From assembly GCF_030812855.1 (NCBI RefSeq), contig NZ_JAUSTK010000007.1, forward strand, positions 1 through 64,000: a DNA stretch of 64,000 bases, in the 5' to 3' direction. Under the pieces are notes generated by a model. That model ran no database searches. It was given only the letters and a program-made list of their open reading frames with translations, and had not been told where the DNA came from. Both the position numbers and the translations under genes were made by a program. This document shows positions 38,131-46,507 of this stretch, one piece after another; the stretch's first letter is position 1, and each line of letters opens with the position of its first letter. This stretch comes from Paenibacillus wynnii. Its GTDB lineage: Bacteria > Bacillota > Bacilli > Paenibacillales > Paenibacillaceae.

Positions 38131-38670
38131 GTGGATATTTTGAAAACGAAGGATGCCGCTGAACTGCTGTCCGTTAGCCCAACCACTATCAAACGTTGGA
38201 TCTCTATTTTTCCTAGTTACTTTAAAAAGGATCGGTTTGGCCACTATATATTCTCGGAGCAGGAAATTGGCCTGCTTATTCATATTAAAGACCGAATCGA
38301 ACACGGGGAAACGTTGGATTGTATTGATCTCTCGACTTACAATCAGCCACCAGAGCTACCGCAAGAAAAGCTCCCCCTGCACACACATGATAAGTCTATA
38401 GAAGATATGGCTTCCCGCATCGATCATATCGAACGCTCACTTAATCATAAAGCGGACGAAGTAGTCTCGATCCAGCTGTTCCAGCAGCGCGAAGAACTCG
38501 AGGACCTACGCCAAATGATCACACAATTAGCTGCATCTTTAGAAACTATTCAGAAGCCAACTACCCAAATACACTCGTCATATGAAGAGAACCACCCGTC
38601 TGCCGTCGCCATGCGTCAGGTTCCGCCAAGGAAGCGGAGTCTTTTGCGCTCTTTTTTCTCATTTATGTAA
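38131..38670 (+). CDS. racA: RacA-like MerR-type coiled-coil protein
   Basis: This 179-residue protein starts at GTG with GGAGGAATC upstream. The N-terminal 65 residues form a MerR/RacA-type winged helix (LKTKDAAELLSVSPTTIKRW). A coiled coil at about 95-140 follows, then a disordered basic tail ending KRSLLRSFFSFM, which could be membrane- or DivIVA-seeking. Size and layout match RacA, which anchors the chromosome origin to the cell pole at sporulation. Sequence identity cannot be measured here, so a general MerR-like regulator remains possible. The neighbouring Spo0M and SASP genes favour the sporulation reading. Confidence 0.65.
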   Translation: MDILKTKDAAELLSVSPTTIKRWISIFPSYFKKDRFGHYIFSEQEIGLLIHIKDRIEHGETLDCIDLSTYNQPPELPQEKLPLHTHDKSIEDMASRIDHIERSLNHKADEVVSIQLFQQREELEDLRQMITQLAASLETIQKPTTQIHSSYEENHPSAVAMRQVPPRKRSLLRSFFSFM

Positions 38671-38736
38671 GGTGGTAAAAGGGAGAGGAGCTAGCAAAAT
38701 TAAAGGGCACCGTTAAAGGTAACCGCTACTCATGTT

Positions 38737-38850
38737 AGCAGCTTGAATATAGAAGCAGGACGTTCGGAGATTGCTGGAGAATTTTTGGCGGGGATCGACA
38801 ATCTTCTTAAGCGCGATATCGATGTCATTGCGGCTCTAATCTATTCCTGA
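38737..38850 (+). pseudogene. Short remnant of an unidentified reading frame
   Basis: A frame ending at the TGA near 38850 reads AGRSEIAGEFLAGIDNLLKR followed by DIDVIAALIYS. It is protein-like but has no start or ribosome binding site, so it is probably the 3' end of a lost gene. The family was not recognised. Confidence 0.3.
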
Positions 38851-38948
38851 CCTGGAATGCTTTGATTTGTCTAATAACTTTAATCTGAAACCTCAGATAA
38901 TATCAATGCGTATGATGAGTATCTAACGAAAAGAGAGGAGCATTTACA

Positions 38949-39728
38949 TTGTCCATGTTCAAACGTATGCTGGCGAGCGCCGGAATTGGTGCCGCTAAGG
39001 TTGATCTTATGCTTCATCAAGATACAGTGAGCGCAGGGGGTATCCTCAGCGGTGTCGTCCGGATCGAAGCTGGCCGTGTGGATCAGGCAGTCGATGATGT
39101 TTACGCTTTTGTCAGAACGAATTATGTAAAGGAACATAATGATACAAAGACAAATGTAGAAGCAACTTTGGCTAAATTCCTGCTCGCTGAGAAATTCACC
39201 GCAGAAGCGGGCAAAGTCTATGAATTCCCTGTCTCCTTTCAGATTCCGGCGTTTACCCCGGTGACAATGGGCAGAACACCCGTGTGGATCCACACCGGCC
39301 TTGATATTAAGGAAGCAATTGATCCAACGGATGAGGATCGTCTTCAAGTCATGCCACATCCGCATTCTGCTATTATTCTTGATGCAGTCAATCAGCTTGG
39401 ATTTAGACTTCGTGAGGTAAGCTGTGAACATGCGCCTCATTACGGCAAAACAAACGGGATGTCTTTTGTCCAGGAATTTGAATTTGTCCCTACTTCCATG
39501 TTCCGCGGCCAACTGGACGAACTCGAAATCATCTTTTATCCGGATGAGAATGGTGTCAGCTTGCTGATGCAGGTCGACCGTAAGGCACGCGGACTCGCCG
39601 GCTTATTCGCCGAAGCGCTTGATACAGATGAACGTTTTGTAAAGCTGCGTTTTGACCGCAGCGACCTTGCTTACGGAGCACATCACATCGCCGATCGGCT
39701 GGCTGATACGATTCGCAGATACGCCTAA
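38949..39728 (+). CDS. spo0M: Sporulation-control protein Spo0M
   Basis: This 259-residue protein has an arrestin-like beta-sandwich of the Spo0M family. It shows the family opening MFKRMLASAGIGAAKVD, then FPVSFQIPAFTPVTMG, and a C-terminal region with LAGLFAEALD. Two starts are possible: TTG at 38949 or ATG at 38955, both served by AGAGGAGC. Length matches B. subtilis Spo0M (258 residues), which influences entry into sporulation and cell-division-related processes. It is monocistronic and followed by a strong bidirectional terminator. Confidence 0.95.
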   Translation: MSMFKRMLASAGIGAAKVDLMLHQDTVSAGGILSGVVRIEAGRVDQAVDDVYAFVRTNYVKEHNDTKTNVEATLAKFLLAEKFTAEAGKVYEFPVSFQIPAFTPVTMGRTPVWIHTGLDIKEAIDPTDEDRLQVMPHPHSAIILDAVNQLGFRLREVSCEHAPHYGKTNGMSFVQEFEFVPTSMFRGQLDELEIIFYPDENGVSLLMQVDRKARGLAGLFAEALDTDERFVKLRFDRSDLAYGAHHIADRLADTIRRYA

Positions 39729-39752
39729 GGCGCGGTATAATCTATTAAATAG

Positions 39753-39790
39753 AATGGCGGCACAGGATTTCATCCCTGTGCCGCCATTTT
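39753..39790. terminator. Bidirectional terminator between spo0M and the permease gene
   Basis: AATGGCGGCACAGG and CCTGTGCCGCCATT form a perfect 14-bp stem followed by T on the plus strand, between convergent genes. Confidence 0.95.
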
Positions 39791-41155
39791 TCATGCTGCT
39801 TTTTTCTCGTCTTTCACCTTTTTACTCCCTATTGAATAAAGCACAAATAATAGAATAAACCATAGCGGTGTAAACAATAAAGCCGGACGTGTATCTTTAG
39901 CGAACAGCATAATGATGAGAATTCCGCCAAACAACGTTAAGACAACAACGTTAATAAATGGCGTAAAAGGGGCTTTGAATTTCGATTTAGCCTGTAATTC
40001 CGGCCGGGTCTTCTTATACTTGATGTGGCATACGAGAACGACACCCCAAACCCAGATAAAACAAATTGCACTAATGGTGGTCACTATGCCAAAAGCCTGC
40101 CCCGGAATGATTTTACTCAAGAGAGCTCCCACGGAAATGACAAGTGTAGAAATGAATAAGGAGTTCCCTGGTACATGATTTTTGTTCAGTTTGGCAAAAT
40201 GAGGTGACGCCTGATCTTTCTTGCTTAAGCTATATAGAATCCGGCTTGTGGAGAACATCCCGCTGTTACAAGCGGAAGCGGCGGAAGTTAATACGACAAA
40301 ATTAATAATCCCTGCGGCGATCGGAATCCCCACTAAACTAAATGTCTTCACAAAAGGACTCTCTGACGGATTGAGCTCCGTCCATGGGTTAATGCATAGC
40401 AGAACAAAAAGCGCACCAACGTAGAAAAATAGAATCCTTAGAGGAATTTTATTAATAGCCGATGGAATACTTTTTTCAGGATTCGCTGTTTCCGCTGCCG
40501 ATACACCCACTAACTCCACACCGACGTATGCGAATACAACCATTTGGAAGGAAAGTAAAAAGCCTGTAATTCCGTTCGGAAAAACACCCCCATGCTCCCA
40601 AAGGTTTTTGACCGTCACCGTTCCCGCATCCGTCTTTAATCCCATAACCAGCAACACGACCCCAGTGCCAATTAATGCGAGAATCGTGATCACCTTGATT
40701 AAAGCAAACCAAAATTCAAGTTCCCCGAAATTTTTTACATCTAATAGATTGAATCCTAATAAAATGATTAAGCAGACGACGGCAGGTACCCACTGCGGAA
40801 TATCAAACCAATACTGTACATATACGCCGACCGCAATAACATCAGCCATAGCTGTCATGATCCAACAAAACCAATACGTCCAACCGGTTATGAATGCGGC
40901 GCGAGGTCCAAGATAGTCTTCAGCAATATCCGTAAAAGATTGATAACCCGCATTAGACAACAGGAGTTCTCCCAGCGCTCTCATTACAAAAAACACGGCG
41001 ATACCCACGATCAAATACGTAATCATGATGGATGGTCCTGCCTGTTGGATCGCTCTACCGGATCCTAGGAATAATCCCGTACCGATAGTGCCGCCGATGG
41101 CGATGAGTTGAACATGCCGATTTGCCAGCTCTCTTTTTAATTCTTTCTGTGCCAT
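39791..41155 (-). CDS. CycA-like glycine/alanine/D-amino acid permease
   Basis: This 454-residue APC-family transporter has about 12 membrane segments. It carries the signature IAIGGTIGTGLFLGSGRAIQ and the loop VSAAETANPEKSIPSAIN, typical of the CycA/GabP/AnsP group. A glycine riboswitch with terminator precedes it, so glycine or a related small amino acid is the likely substrate. CycA (D-serine/D-alanine/glycine) is the closest match by pattern. The minus-strand AGAAGGGGGAACTGGG supplies the ribosome binding site. Confidence 0.88.
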   Translation of the reverse strand: MAQKELKRELANRHVQLIAIGGTIGTGLFLGSGRAIQQAGPSIMITYLIVGIAVFFVMRALGELLLSNAGYQSFTDIAEDYLGPRAAFITGWTYWFCWIMTAMADVIAVGVYVQYWFDIPQWVPAVVCLIILLGFNLLDVKNFGELEFWFALIKVITILALIGTGVVLLVMGLKTDAGTVTVKNLWEHGGVFPNGITGFLLSFQMVVFAYVGVELVGVSAAETANPEKSIPSAINKIPLRILFFYVGALFVLLCINPWTELNPSESPFVKTFSLVGIPIAAGIINFVVLTSAASACNSGMFSTSRILYSLSKKDQASPHFAKLNKNHVPGNSLFISTLVISVGALLSKIIPGQAFGIVTTISAICFIWVWGVVLVCHIKYKKTRPELQAKSKFKAPFTPFINVVVLTLFGGILIIMLFAKDTRPALLFTPLWFILLFVLYSIGSKKVKDEKKAA

Positions 41156-41200
41156 TATTACCCAGTTCCCCCTTCTGAATGCAAAACGTTAATGCCCATA

Positions 41201-41231
41201 AAAAAAAGAGATTGGATGTCATCCAATCTCT
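41201..41231 (-). terminator. Intrinsic terminator of the glycine riboswitch
   Basis: On the minus strand, GAGATTGGAT and ATCCAATCTC form a perfect stem followed by seven T, between the aptamer and the permease start. Confidence 0.92.
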
Positions 41232-41297
41232 CAGTTCATAAGAATATTAAATAGTACTTACCCTGCTAATAACGATCAGCATGACAAATAAATATTC

Positions 41298-41380
41298 AGT
41301 ACTCTTCTGTCCTTTTGCCTGAGATTGTGAACCCTTCGGCGCCGCGGTTTCCGCAGTCTCTCCAGAAGCTGCTCCTGCTA
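41298..41380 (-). promoter_or_regulatory. Single-aptamer glycine riboswitch
   Basis: The minus strand contains the conserved glycine-aptamer core: GGAGAGACTGCGG, then ACCGCGGCGCCGAAGG, then CTCAGGCAAAAGGACAGAAG. Only one aptamer is seen; the usual tandem partner is absent. A terminator hairpin 65 bp downstream forms the expression platform. It should sense glycine and control the permease gene. Confidence 0.92.
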
Positions 41381-41456
41381 TAGTGTGATCCATAGCAATC
41401 ATAGCTTGCGAATTATAAAGTTGATGAAGCGGTGTTGCCTTTTGTATTTTAACATA

Positions 41457-41802
41457 TTACTTGCGATGTGAGTATTGGGGCAGTGACATATGTCTCTTTT
41501 CCCCATACCACTTCTTTTTGGAAATAGATGCTTCTATACGAGTAATGCACTTAAAATCAAGAGATTTATAATCAATCCCCAATTGCTCCATCGCTTCTTT
41601 TTGGATCGGTGTCGGTGATGTATACGGAAATAATCCGATTAAATAGTTCGACTGCATCTGAAAAAATTTATCGATGGTTTTATCATCCCATACTGGGAAA
41701 ACGATTTTAACTAAATGATTTAATTCAACCGTTTCAATGGCGAATTGTTGTTTAAAGCTAACAAGTTTCTCCAGGGTCACATTTCTCTCGATTATTGTAA
41801 AA
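41457..41802 (-). pseudogene. Remnant of a TetR-family regulator (C-terminal domain)
   Basis: About 115 codons encode only a TetR C-terminal ligand domain (NYLIGLFPYTSPTPIQKEAM and the strands before it). The helix-turn-helix domain is missing. The frame is joined at about 41802 to the truncated haloperoxidase gene on the same strand. The ATG at 41807 lies inside haloperoxidase sequence and is not a plausible natural start. Confidence 0.75.
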
Positions 41803-42756
41803 AGCATCGGGTGCCCCGAAAGTACCGAAACCGGCTTGAGTGACTGATTTCAAATAAGGGTTAGCCGGGTCCAGCGCTTCAGCACCAAAATTAAGAAGAA
41901 TCAGACAGGCACCCAAACCGCTTTGAAAAGAATAATCATGATGGACCCATGCGGCCAAATCGCGGCCATTTCGAATATAGCGAAGGATGGGATCATATAC
42001 GTTTGTAGTTCGTGGCGCTAATCCATTCTGGATATCCAACCACTCCTGATACGAAGTTAAATAATCATCGCCGGCCACCGTTATGCGGTTACGTTGGACA
42101 GTTGGCGTTCCCCCGTAGGGGATATCGTCACGGAATAAGGTTCCGGTTGCTACTCTCCCATTCACTTTCGGCCCGCGGAAGTTCGAAAGACTCGAAAGCT
42201 CGGACGCGGCTGTAATCGTTAGCGGATTGGAATCGTAATCCTCAAAAGGAACATCGCGCGTCAGCACCCTCCAGTACAGCTCGACCATTTCGCCAGCTAT
42301 CTCGCTGCTGCTGAATGCAGGTGCCGCAGAGATAGCCAAACGGTGACTATCGGATCCTGCCAGTTCGTAGGCATATGCGGCTTGGGGATCGACAAGCTTA
42401 AGGACACCGCCAAGAGGAATATCTTCAAAATCTTCCGGCTCGCCCATTTTTAAGGCATGGATATAAGACCTGTAAGCAATCAGATGTACCTCTCCGAGTT
42501 CATTGTGCGGCAATCCTTTGGAGAAGTTGGCAATCTTGTTCCGATATCTTTTTTCATCTCCGTTACACGGATGGTCTGGTAGCCGCCGATTTTTTTGGAA
42601 AATCGCTGTTTGCAAACGAATTCGAAATGCTTTATTACGGCGTTTGACAGGTGTTAAAGGTCCAATCTCACAATTCTCCATTGTCTTTGGTCGTTTTCTG
42701 CGCCCCACTGTGCTCCTGTATATAAAGCTGGAACCCTTTGGTATAATATCTCCCAC
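41803..42756 (-). pseudogene. Truncated vanadium-dependent haloperoxidase
   Basis: About 318 codons match the N-terminal half of a bacterial vanadium-dependent haloperoxidase: IANFSKGLPHNELGEV, MVELYWRVLTRDVPF, VAAD-type helix motifs and TQAGFGTFGAPDA. After that motif, at about 41802, similarity stops and the frame runs into 14 unrelated codons. The C-terminal half with the vanadate-binding residues (normally PSYPSGHA and a later histidine) is absent, so the enzyme cannot be active. The GTG start at 42756 has AGAGGG upstream. Confidence 0.8.
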
Positions 42757-42915
42757 TTGGCAAGACCCTCTTCATTTATCCTTGATTTAACATACGGCGG
42801 AAACCTAGGTAATGGAAGGGCGGGAGCGGAGAATAATCCCAACTGAAAATATAATTCGAAACCATAACCGGGGACAGCGGAACTTTTCCGGACCGCGTCG
42901 TTTCGATTCTTTGCG

Positions 42916-42985
42916 ACGGTCTTCGCGTGTAACCACAAATAACCGCTTGCGGTTCCCGAGACCGCAAGCAGTTAAGGTCCAATTT
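42916..42985 (+). repeat. Left half of a ~150-bp dispersed repeat
   Basis: From GACGGTCTTCGCG through the hairpin AACCGCTTGCGG / GACCGCAAGCAGTT to CCAATTT, this 70-bp stretch matches 62646-62715 with few differences. It ends where the carboxymuconolactone decarboxylase cassette begins. Confidence 0.85.
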
Positions 42986-43011
42986 GGAACAAGTACCATT
43001 CCTCATTATGT

Positions 43012-43347
43012 TTATAGCTCTGCCTGCTCTATAAACACATTCTTTGCTACCTGGAGAGCCGAAGCCGCGCGAGGCCATCCGGCATAAAAGGCCAGATGCG
43101 TGATAGCCTCAACCAGCTCATCTTTCTTCAATCCGTTATCAACGGCTAATCGCAAGTGATAGGGAAGCTGCTCGGTCATTCCTCCTGCCACCAACGCCAC
43201 AACTGTTATCAGACTGCGCTCCCGTAGAGATAATTGCTCCCTTCTCCACAAATCTCCGTATAACACGTCTTCCGAGTATCCGACGAATGCCGGAGCGAAC
43301 TCCCCGAACGATTTCTGCGCATTGGACACGATTTTCCGATGTGCCAT
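43012..43347 (-). CDS. Carboxymuconolactone decarboxylase family protein
   Basis: This 111-residue all-helical protein has the block LITVVALVAGGMTEQLPYHL and ITHLAFYAGWPRAASAL typical of the 4-carboxymuconolactone decarboxylase branch. The AhpD-type CxxC is absent, so it is not a peroxidase-like member. It forms a two-gene transcript with the tautomerase gene (3-bp gap) opposite a LysR regulator. These families act in aromatic ring-cleavage or detoxification routes; the exact substrate is unknown. Confidence 0.9.
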   Translation of the reverse strand: MAHRKIVSNAQKSFGEFAPAFVGYSEDVLYGDLWRREQLSLRERSLITVVALVAGGMTEQLPYHLRLAVDNGLKKDELVEAITHLAFYAGWPRAASALQVAKNVFIEQAEL

Positions 43348-43350
43348 TTG

Positions 43351-43755
43351 TCAATCCCCCCTAACCGATCGTTGCAGCATTTGGGCAACTCCGTTACCGA
43401 ACGACCAATCCTCAAGTTCCGTATCGACGAGCACAATGAACACGTCTTCTTTCCTCATCGGAAGCGCTCTCGATAACTGTTCGGCTAACGTATCGTAGAA
43501 GCTTGTCTTCTGTTCGGTCGTTCTTCCTGACTTGAGCGTGATTTGAATGAACAGCAATCCGTCACTTCGTTTGACGTCCAAGTAATTCTTACTGTAATAG
43601 AATTCGCCTGGTTTATGAGCATGGAATACCTGGAATAGATCGTCGTCAGGTACATTGAAATGCTGGATCAATGCGCTCATGATGGTCTGGCTGATTCGTT
43701 CCAACTGGTCAGCTTCATATTGTGGCTCCAAGTAGCTAACTCTAATAAACGGCAT
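43351..43755 (-). CDS. Tautomerase-family protein
   Basis: This 134-residue protein begins MPFIRV, so removal of Met leaves the catalytic N-terminal proline of the tautomerase superfamily. The length and the motif FHAHKPGEFYYSKNY fit the Tautomerase_2 group rather than the short 4-oxalocrotonate type. It is the first gene of a divergent pair with LysR and is co-transcribed with the decarboxylase-like gene. Confidence 0.9.
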   Translation of the reverse strand: MPFIRVSYLEPQYEADQLERISQTIMSALIQHFNVPDDDLFQVFHAHKPGEFYYSKNYLDVKRSDGLLFIQITLKSGRTTEQKTSFYDTLAEQLSRALPMRKEDVFIVLVDTELEDWSFGNGVAQMLQRSVRGD

Positions 43756-43867
43756 GTTCTATCATCCCTTGCTTGAGTTTTCTTTATTGTACATCGCGTC
43801 ACTTCATTTATATAATGGAATAAAATAATGAACTTCATCAATATTTTCGATTAAGGTGGCCGATAGA

Positions 43868-44767
43868 ATGGACTTAAAAGAACTGACCGCTTTTCAAACG
43901 ATACTTCAAGAGGGAACCTTCTCACGGGCAGCCGAGAAATTGAATTATGCGCAATCGACGATAACGAATCAAATTCAACGGCTGGAAAAGGAGTTGGGAA
44001 TACAGCTCTTCAAGAGAGGGTGGGAAGCGGAATTAACGAATGCCGGACGATTATTCGCAGCGGAAGTTGATAAGCTGATTCGACATTGGAACGACGTAAC
44101 CGAGCTGGCCAGGGCACTGCAGCAAGACGAGATCGGCAGCCTGCGTGTGGGTGTGATTGAATCGCTGATAGAAACCATACTTCCTGATTCCTTGCACAGA
44201 TTTCAAAAGAACAAGCCGAAAATGGCTTGCCAGATCGTGTTGGGGAACACCGACTCCTTGTCCCAAGCCATACTCCATGACGAGCTCGATTTCGCGATCT
44301 GCGGCGAGCCGTCCGATCCGACGGCTTTTTATTTCGAGCCTCTTTATCAAGAAAGAATCGTCTTTGTAACGGACCACAACCATCCGTTAAGCGGAGCAAG
44401 CAGTGTCTCCTTCAAGGAGATTCTAGACTATCCCGTCATAGCAGGGGGACGCACGTGCCTATACTATTTGCAGTTAGCCAAGCATCTATCTAGATACGAG
44501 ACGATGCCTCCTCTTCTGAATACGGTAAGCCAAATCTCCTCCATCCCTTATTTCGCCAAACAAACGCTCGCCGTCGGCGTTGTGCTAGGTTCCACCCCGT
44601 TAATTCCAGAGGTCGAAAGAATCGACGTGAAATGGGATGAGCCTTTCATACCGGTCGGCCTCTTACAGCCTCGTGGGCGCGACTATCCGCCTGCATCCTC
44701 CAAGCAATTGCTCATGCAAATCATCAAAGAGGAGATCGAAAGAGCAGGATTGCGAAGTTCACGGTGA
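43868..44767 (+). CDS. LysR-family transcriptional regulator
   Basis: This roughly 299-residue protein has an N-terminal LysR helix-turn-helix (LKELTAFQTILQEGTFSRAA, then LNYAQSTITNQIQRLEKELG) and a periplasmic-binding-like effector domain. Start chosen at the ATG at 43868, with AAGGTGG 8 bp upstream; the frame also has a GTG 12 bp earlier inside that site. Divergent from the tautomerase/decarboxylase pair by about 110 bp, it probably activates them in response to their substrate. Confidence 0.9.
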   Translation: MDLKELTAFQTILQEGTFSRAAEKLNYAQSTITNQIQRLEKELGIQLFKRGWEAELTNAGRLFAAEVDKLIRHWNDVTELARALQQDEIGSLRVGVIESLIETILPDSLHRFQKNKPKMACQIVLGNTDSLSQAILHDELDFAICGEPSDPTAFYFEPLYQERIVFVTDHNHPLSGASSVSFKEILDYPVIAGGRTCLYYLQLAKHLSRYETMPPLLNTVSQISSIPYFAKQTLAVGVVLGSTPLIPEVERIDVKWDEPFIPVGLLQPRGRDYPPASSKQLLMQIIKEEIERAGLRSSR

Positions 44768-44794
44768 AGGTACACAGGAGCATTCGAAGACAAA

Positions 44795-44880
44795 AATTTC
44801 GCCCTACTTATGATAGGGTTCACCATGCTGTCTGTAACGGCAAGTTTTAAGGCCATCCTTTGCGGGATGGCCTTTTCTTC
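44795..44880 (+). repeat. Right half of the ~150-bp dispersed repeat, with terminator
   Basis: From AATTTCGCCCTACTTATG through GGTTCACC to the hairpin AAGGCCATCC / GGATGGCCTT plus TTTT, this matches 62711-62795 closely. It shares AATTT with the end of the left half at 42981-42985. The hairpin also serves as terminator of the LysR gene. Confidence 0.88.
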
Positions 44881-44940
44881 GCCGAACATAGTAGTAACTT
44901 AACCAACGTTATCCGTAAGTTTAACCGCCTAACGGATTCG

Positions 44941-45492
44941 CTACTTTAAAAGCAGCGATTTAATAACCGACTCTATATCAAATGGTTCCGTCGTAGTCTC
45001 GTATCTATCGTATACATAGCCGTTCCGGTCGATCAAAAACTTCGAAAAATTCCACTTGATCCCATCACCAGCGTATATGTCCGGATACTTTTCCTGCAAG
45101 AAATCCTGCATCCACTTACCGCCTGAGGTCTGAATATCGAAACCTTGAAACGGGGCCTGCTGCGTAAGATATTGAAACAAAGGATGTGCAGACTGTCCCC
45201 TAACCTCCATCTTCTCAAATAACGGAAATGTCACTCCAAAGTTGCTTTCACAATAATCCTTAACTTCCGAGTTGCTCCCTGGCTCTTTCTCGTTGAACTG
45301 GTTACAAGGAAAACCGAGAATTTCAAACCCCTGCTCATGGTAACTTTCGTAAAGCTTTTGGAGATCAGCGAATTGGCGAGAATAGCTGCATCTACTGGCC
45401 GTGTTGACAATAAGGAGAACTTTTCCACGATAAATTGACAATTCAACGAGTTTACCGTTAATGGAGTTCACCTGAAGATCATAAATAGACAT
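44941..45492 (-). CDS. Glutathione peroxidase-family thiol peroxidase
   Basis: This 183-residue protein of the GPx family has the peroxidatic cysteine in TASRCSYSRQF, GFPCNQFNEKEPG with the probable resolving cysteine, and WNFSKFLIDRNG with the catalytic Trp and Asn. It uses cysteine, not selenocysteine, and in Firmicutes probably takes electrons from thioredoxin or bacillithiol. It is cytoplasmic, with no signal peptide. A GGAGGAATG ribosome binding site is present. It is monocistronic, between repeat elements. Confidence 0.92.
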   Translation of the reverse strand: MSIYDLQVNSINGKLVELSIYRGKVLLIVNTASRCSYSRQFADLQKLYESYHEQGFEILGFPCNQFNEKEPGSNSEVKDYCESNFGVTFPLFEKMEVRGQSAHPLFQYLTQQAPFQGFDIQTSGGKWMQDFLQEKYPDIYAGDGIKWNFSKFLIDRNGYVYDRYETTTEPFDIESVIKSLLLK

Positions 45493-45649
45493 CTTATCAT
45501 TCCTCCACCAATTACATTATTATTATAAATATATAATAGGGTCATTGACTTCTATTGGTCTAATATATAATGACAATAGTTTTTATAGGTAAAACCAATA
45601 TAGAAATAACACTACATCACCAATCATAAAAAGGATACAGAATGTGTGA

Positions 45650-45742
45650 AAAGTCAAAGGCATCGAACTAAAGTTTGACCCAGCACTTTTCAAGCCATTG
45701 GGAGAGTCAATTCAATCCTGGATTGCCCACAACGTGAAGTAA
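45650..45742 (+). pseudogene. Short 3' remnant of an unidentified gene
   Basis: An open stretch after a stop reads KGIELKFDPALFKPLGESIQ, then SWIAHNVK and a stop. The composition is protein-like but there is no start or ribosome binding site. A terminator about 60 bp downstream would fit the end of a lost gene. Confidence 0.35.
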
Positions 45743-45797
45743 ACAAACGATTATAGACGAAGCACATGTATAGACAATTGCAGATCCTTAGAAGAAC

Positions 45798-45841
45798 AAA
45801 ATGCGTAACCCAACACTTACAGCGTGGGTGCGCATTTTTTT
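45798..45841 (+). terminator. Orphan Rho-independent terminator
   Basis: AAATGCGTAACCCA and TGGGTGCGCATTT form a stem followed by T. No intact gene precedes it on the plus strand. Confidence 0.75.
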
Positions 45842-45980
45842 GTAGAGAATTGCTGGCTTCGTGTAAATTAAACATTTTACATATCATTTTATCTCGGATC
45901 CTTCTCATTACCTTAGAAATAATTACGTAACAAAGTACCTCGAGTCTCTTCTTTCAGCACTTTTACACCTGAAGCGGAAG

Positions 45981-46010
45981 ATTTCGCCCTACTTATGATA
46001 TGGTTCACCG
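45981..46010 (+). repeat. Core fragment of the dispersed repeat
   Basis: GATTTCGCCCTACTTATGAT followed by ATGGTTCACC repeats the core also seen at 44795 and 62711; flanking DNA is unrelated. Confidence 0.8.
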
Positions 46011-46370
46011 TAACATTTATAGAGCGAAATTTAAGGGCACCCGAACAGGCAATCATTTATATGAAGAAAATTAGTCGGTATAATAAGATAATTGTCCAGT
46101 TAGAATGTCTCATCGTTTTGATTATGTTAATTAGGTATATCAAACTGAAGTATTTTTGTAGTTTGATGAATATTTTTTGGGAATAGTATTTTCTTAAGAC
46201 CTGTGATTCGTAAAAATCTTTATTGTTAAACCATGTTTGTCCAGTTAAATCTTCAACTGTTAAATAGCCATTTTCAATATTTTGGTTGTTATAAATTTCC
46301 TCAGAGTTTACCTTACACATTTTCAAGTTACCTAAATAAACATTTATGCTTTGGGGTATTGATTTTCATT
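46011..46370. other. AT-rich region without a convincing gene
   Basis: A minus-strand frame at 46057-46326 has a protein-like N-terminal half (SEEIYNNQNIENGYLTVEDL) and a hydrophobic, low-complexity end. It lacks a good ribosome binding site and I recognise no family. It lies downstream of the HIT remnant and may be decayed coding DNA. Confidence 0.4.
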
Positions 46371-46410
46371 AAAGACGTTATTTCTTTATTTTCAAGAAAG
46401 TGAAATGAAA

Positions 46411-46503
46411 TGCCTATTAGGAACAATTAATACATGTCCCTCATTTAGTGGTCCAATACTAGGAATAATAGTAAAGTATTCGTTTGACCAAATAATATTT
46501 ATT
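46411..46503 (-). pseudogene. Fragment of a HIT-family hydrolase
   Basis: The minus-strand frame reads WSNEYFTIIPSIGPLNEGHV, then LIVPNRHFISLS and a stop. The pattern xIGPLNEGHVLIVPNRHF is the central block of HIT-domain proteins. The N-terminal CxxC part and the active-site HxHxH block are missing, and an IS630-type element starts a few bases upstream, within what would be the gene. Confidence 0.6.
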
Positions 46504-46507
46504 TTTC

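Noticed and set aside
42654..43087. Overlapping frames on both strands between the haloperoxidase and decarboxylase genes
   Set aside because: They run through the repeat hairpin, have arginine-rich low-information composition, and no ribosome binding site; no family pattern is visible.
45690..45908. 72-codon minus-strand frame
   Set aside because: It runs through a terminator hairpin and antisense to a protein-like remnant, and lacks a start site and domain.
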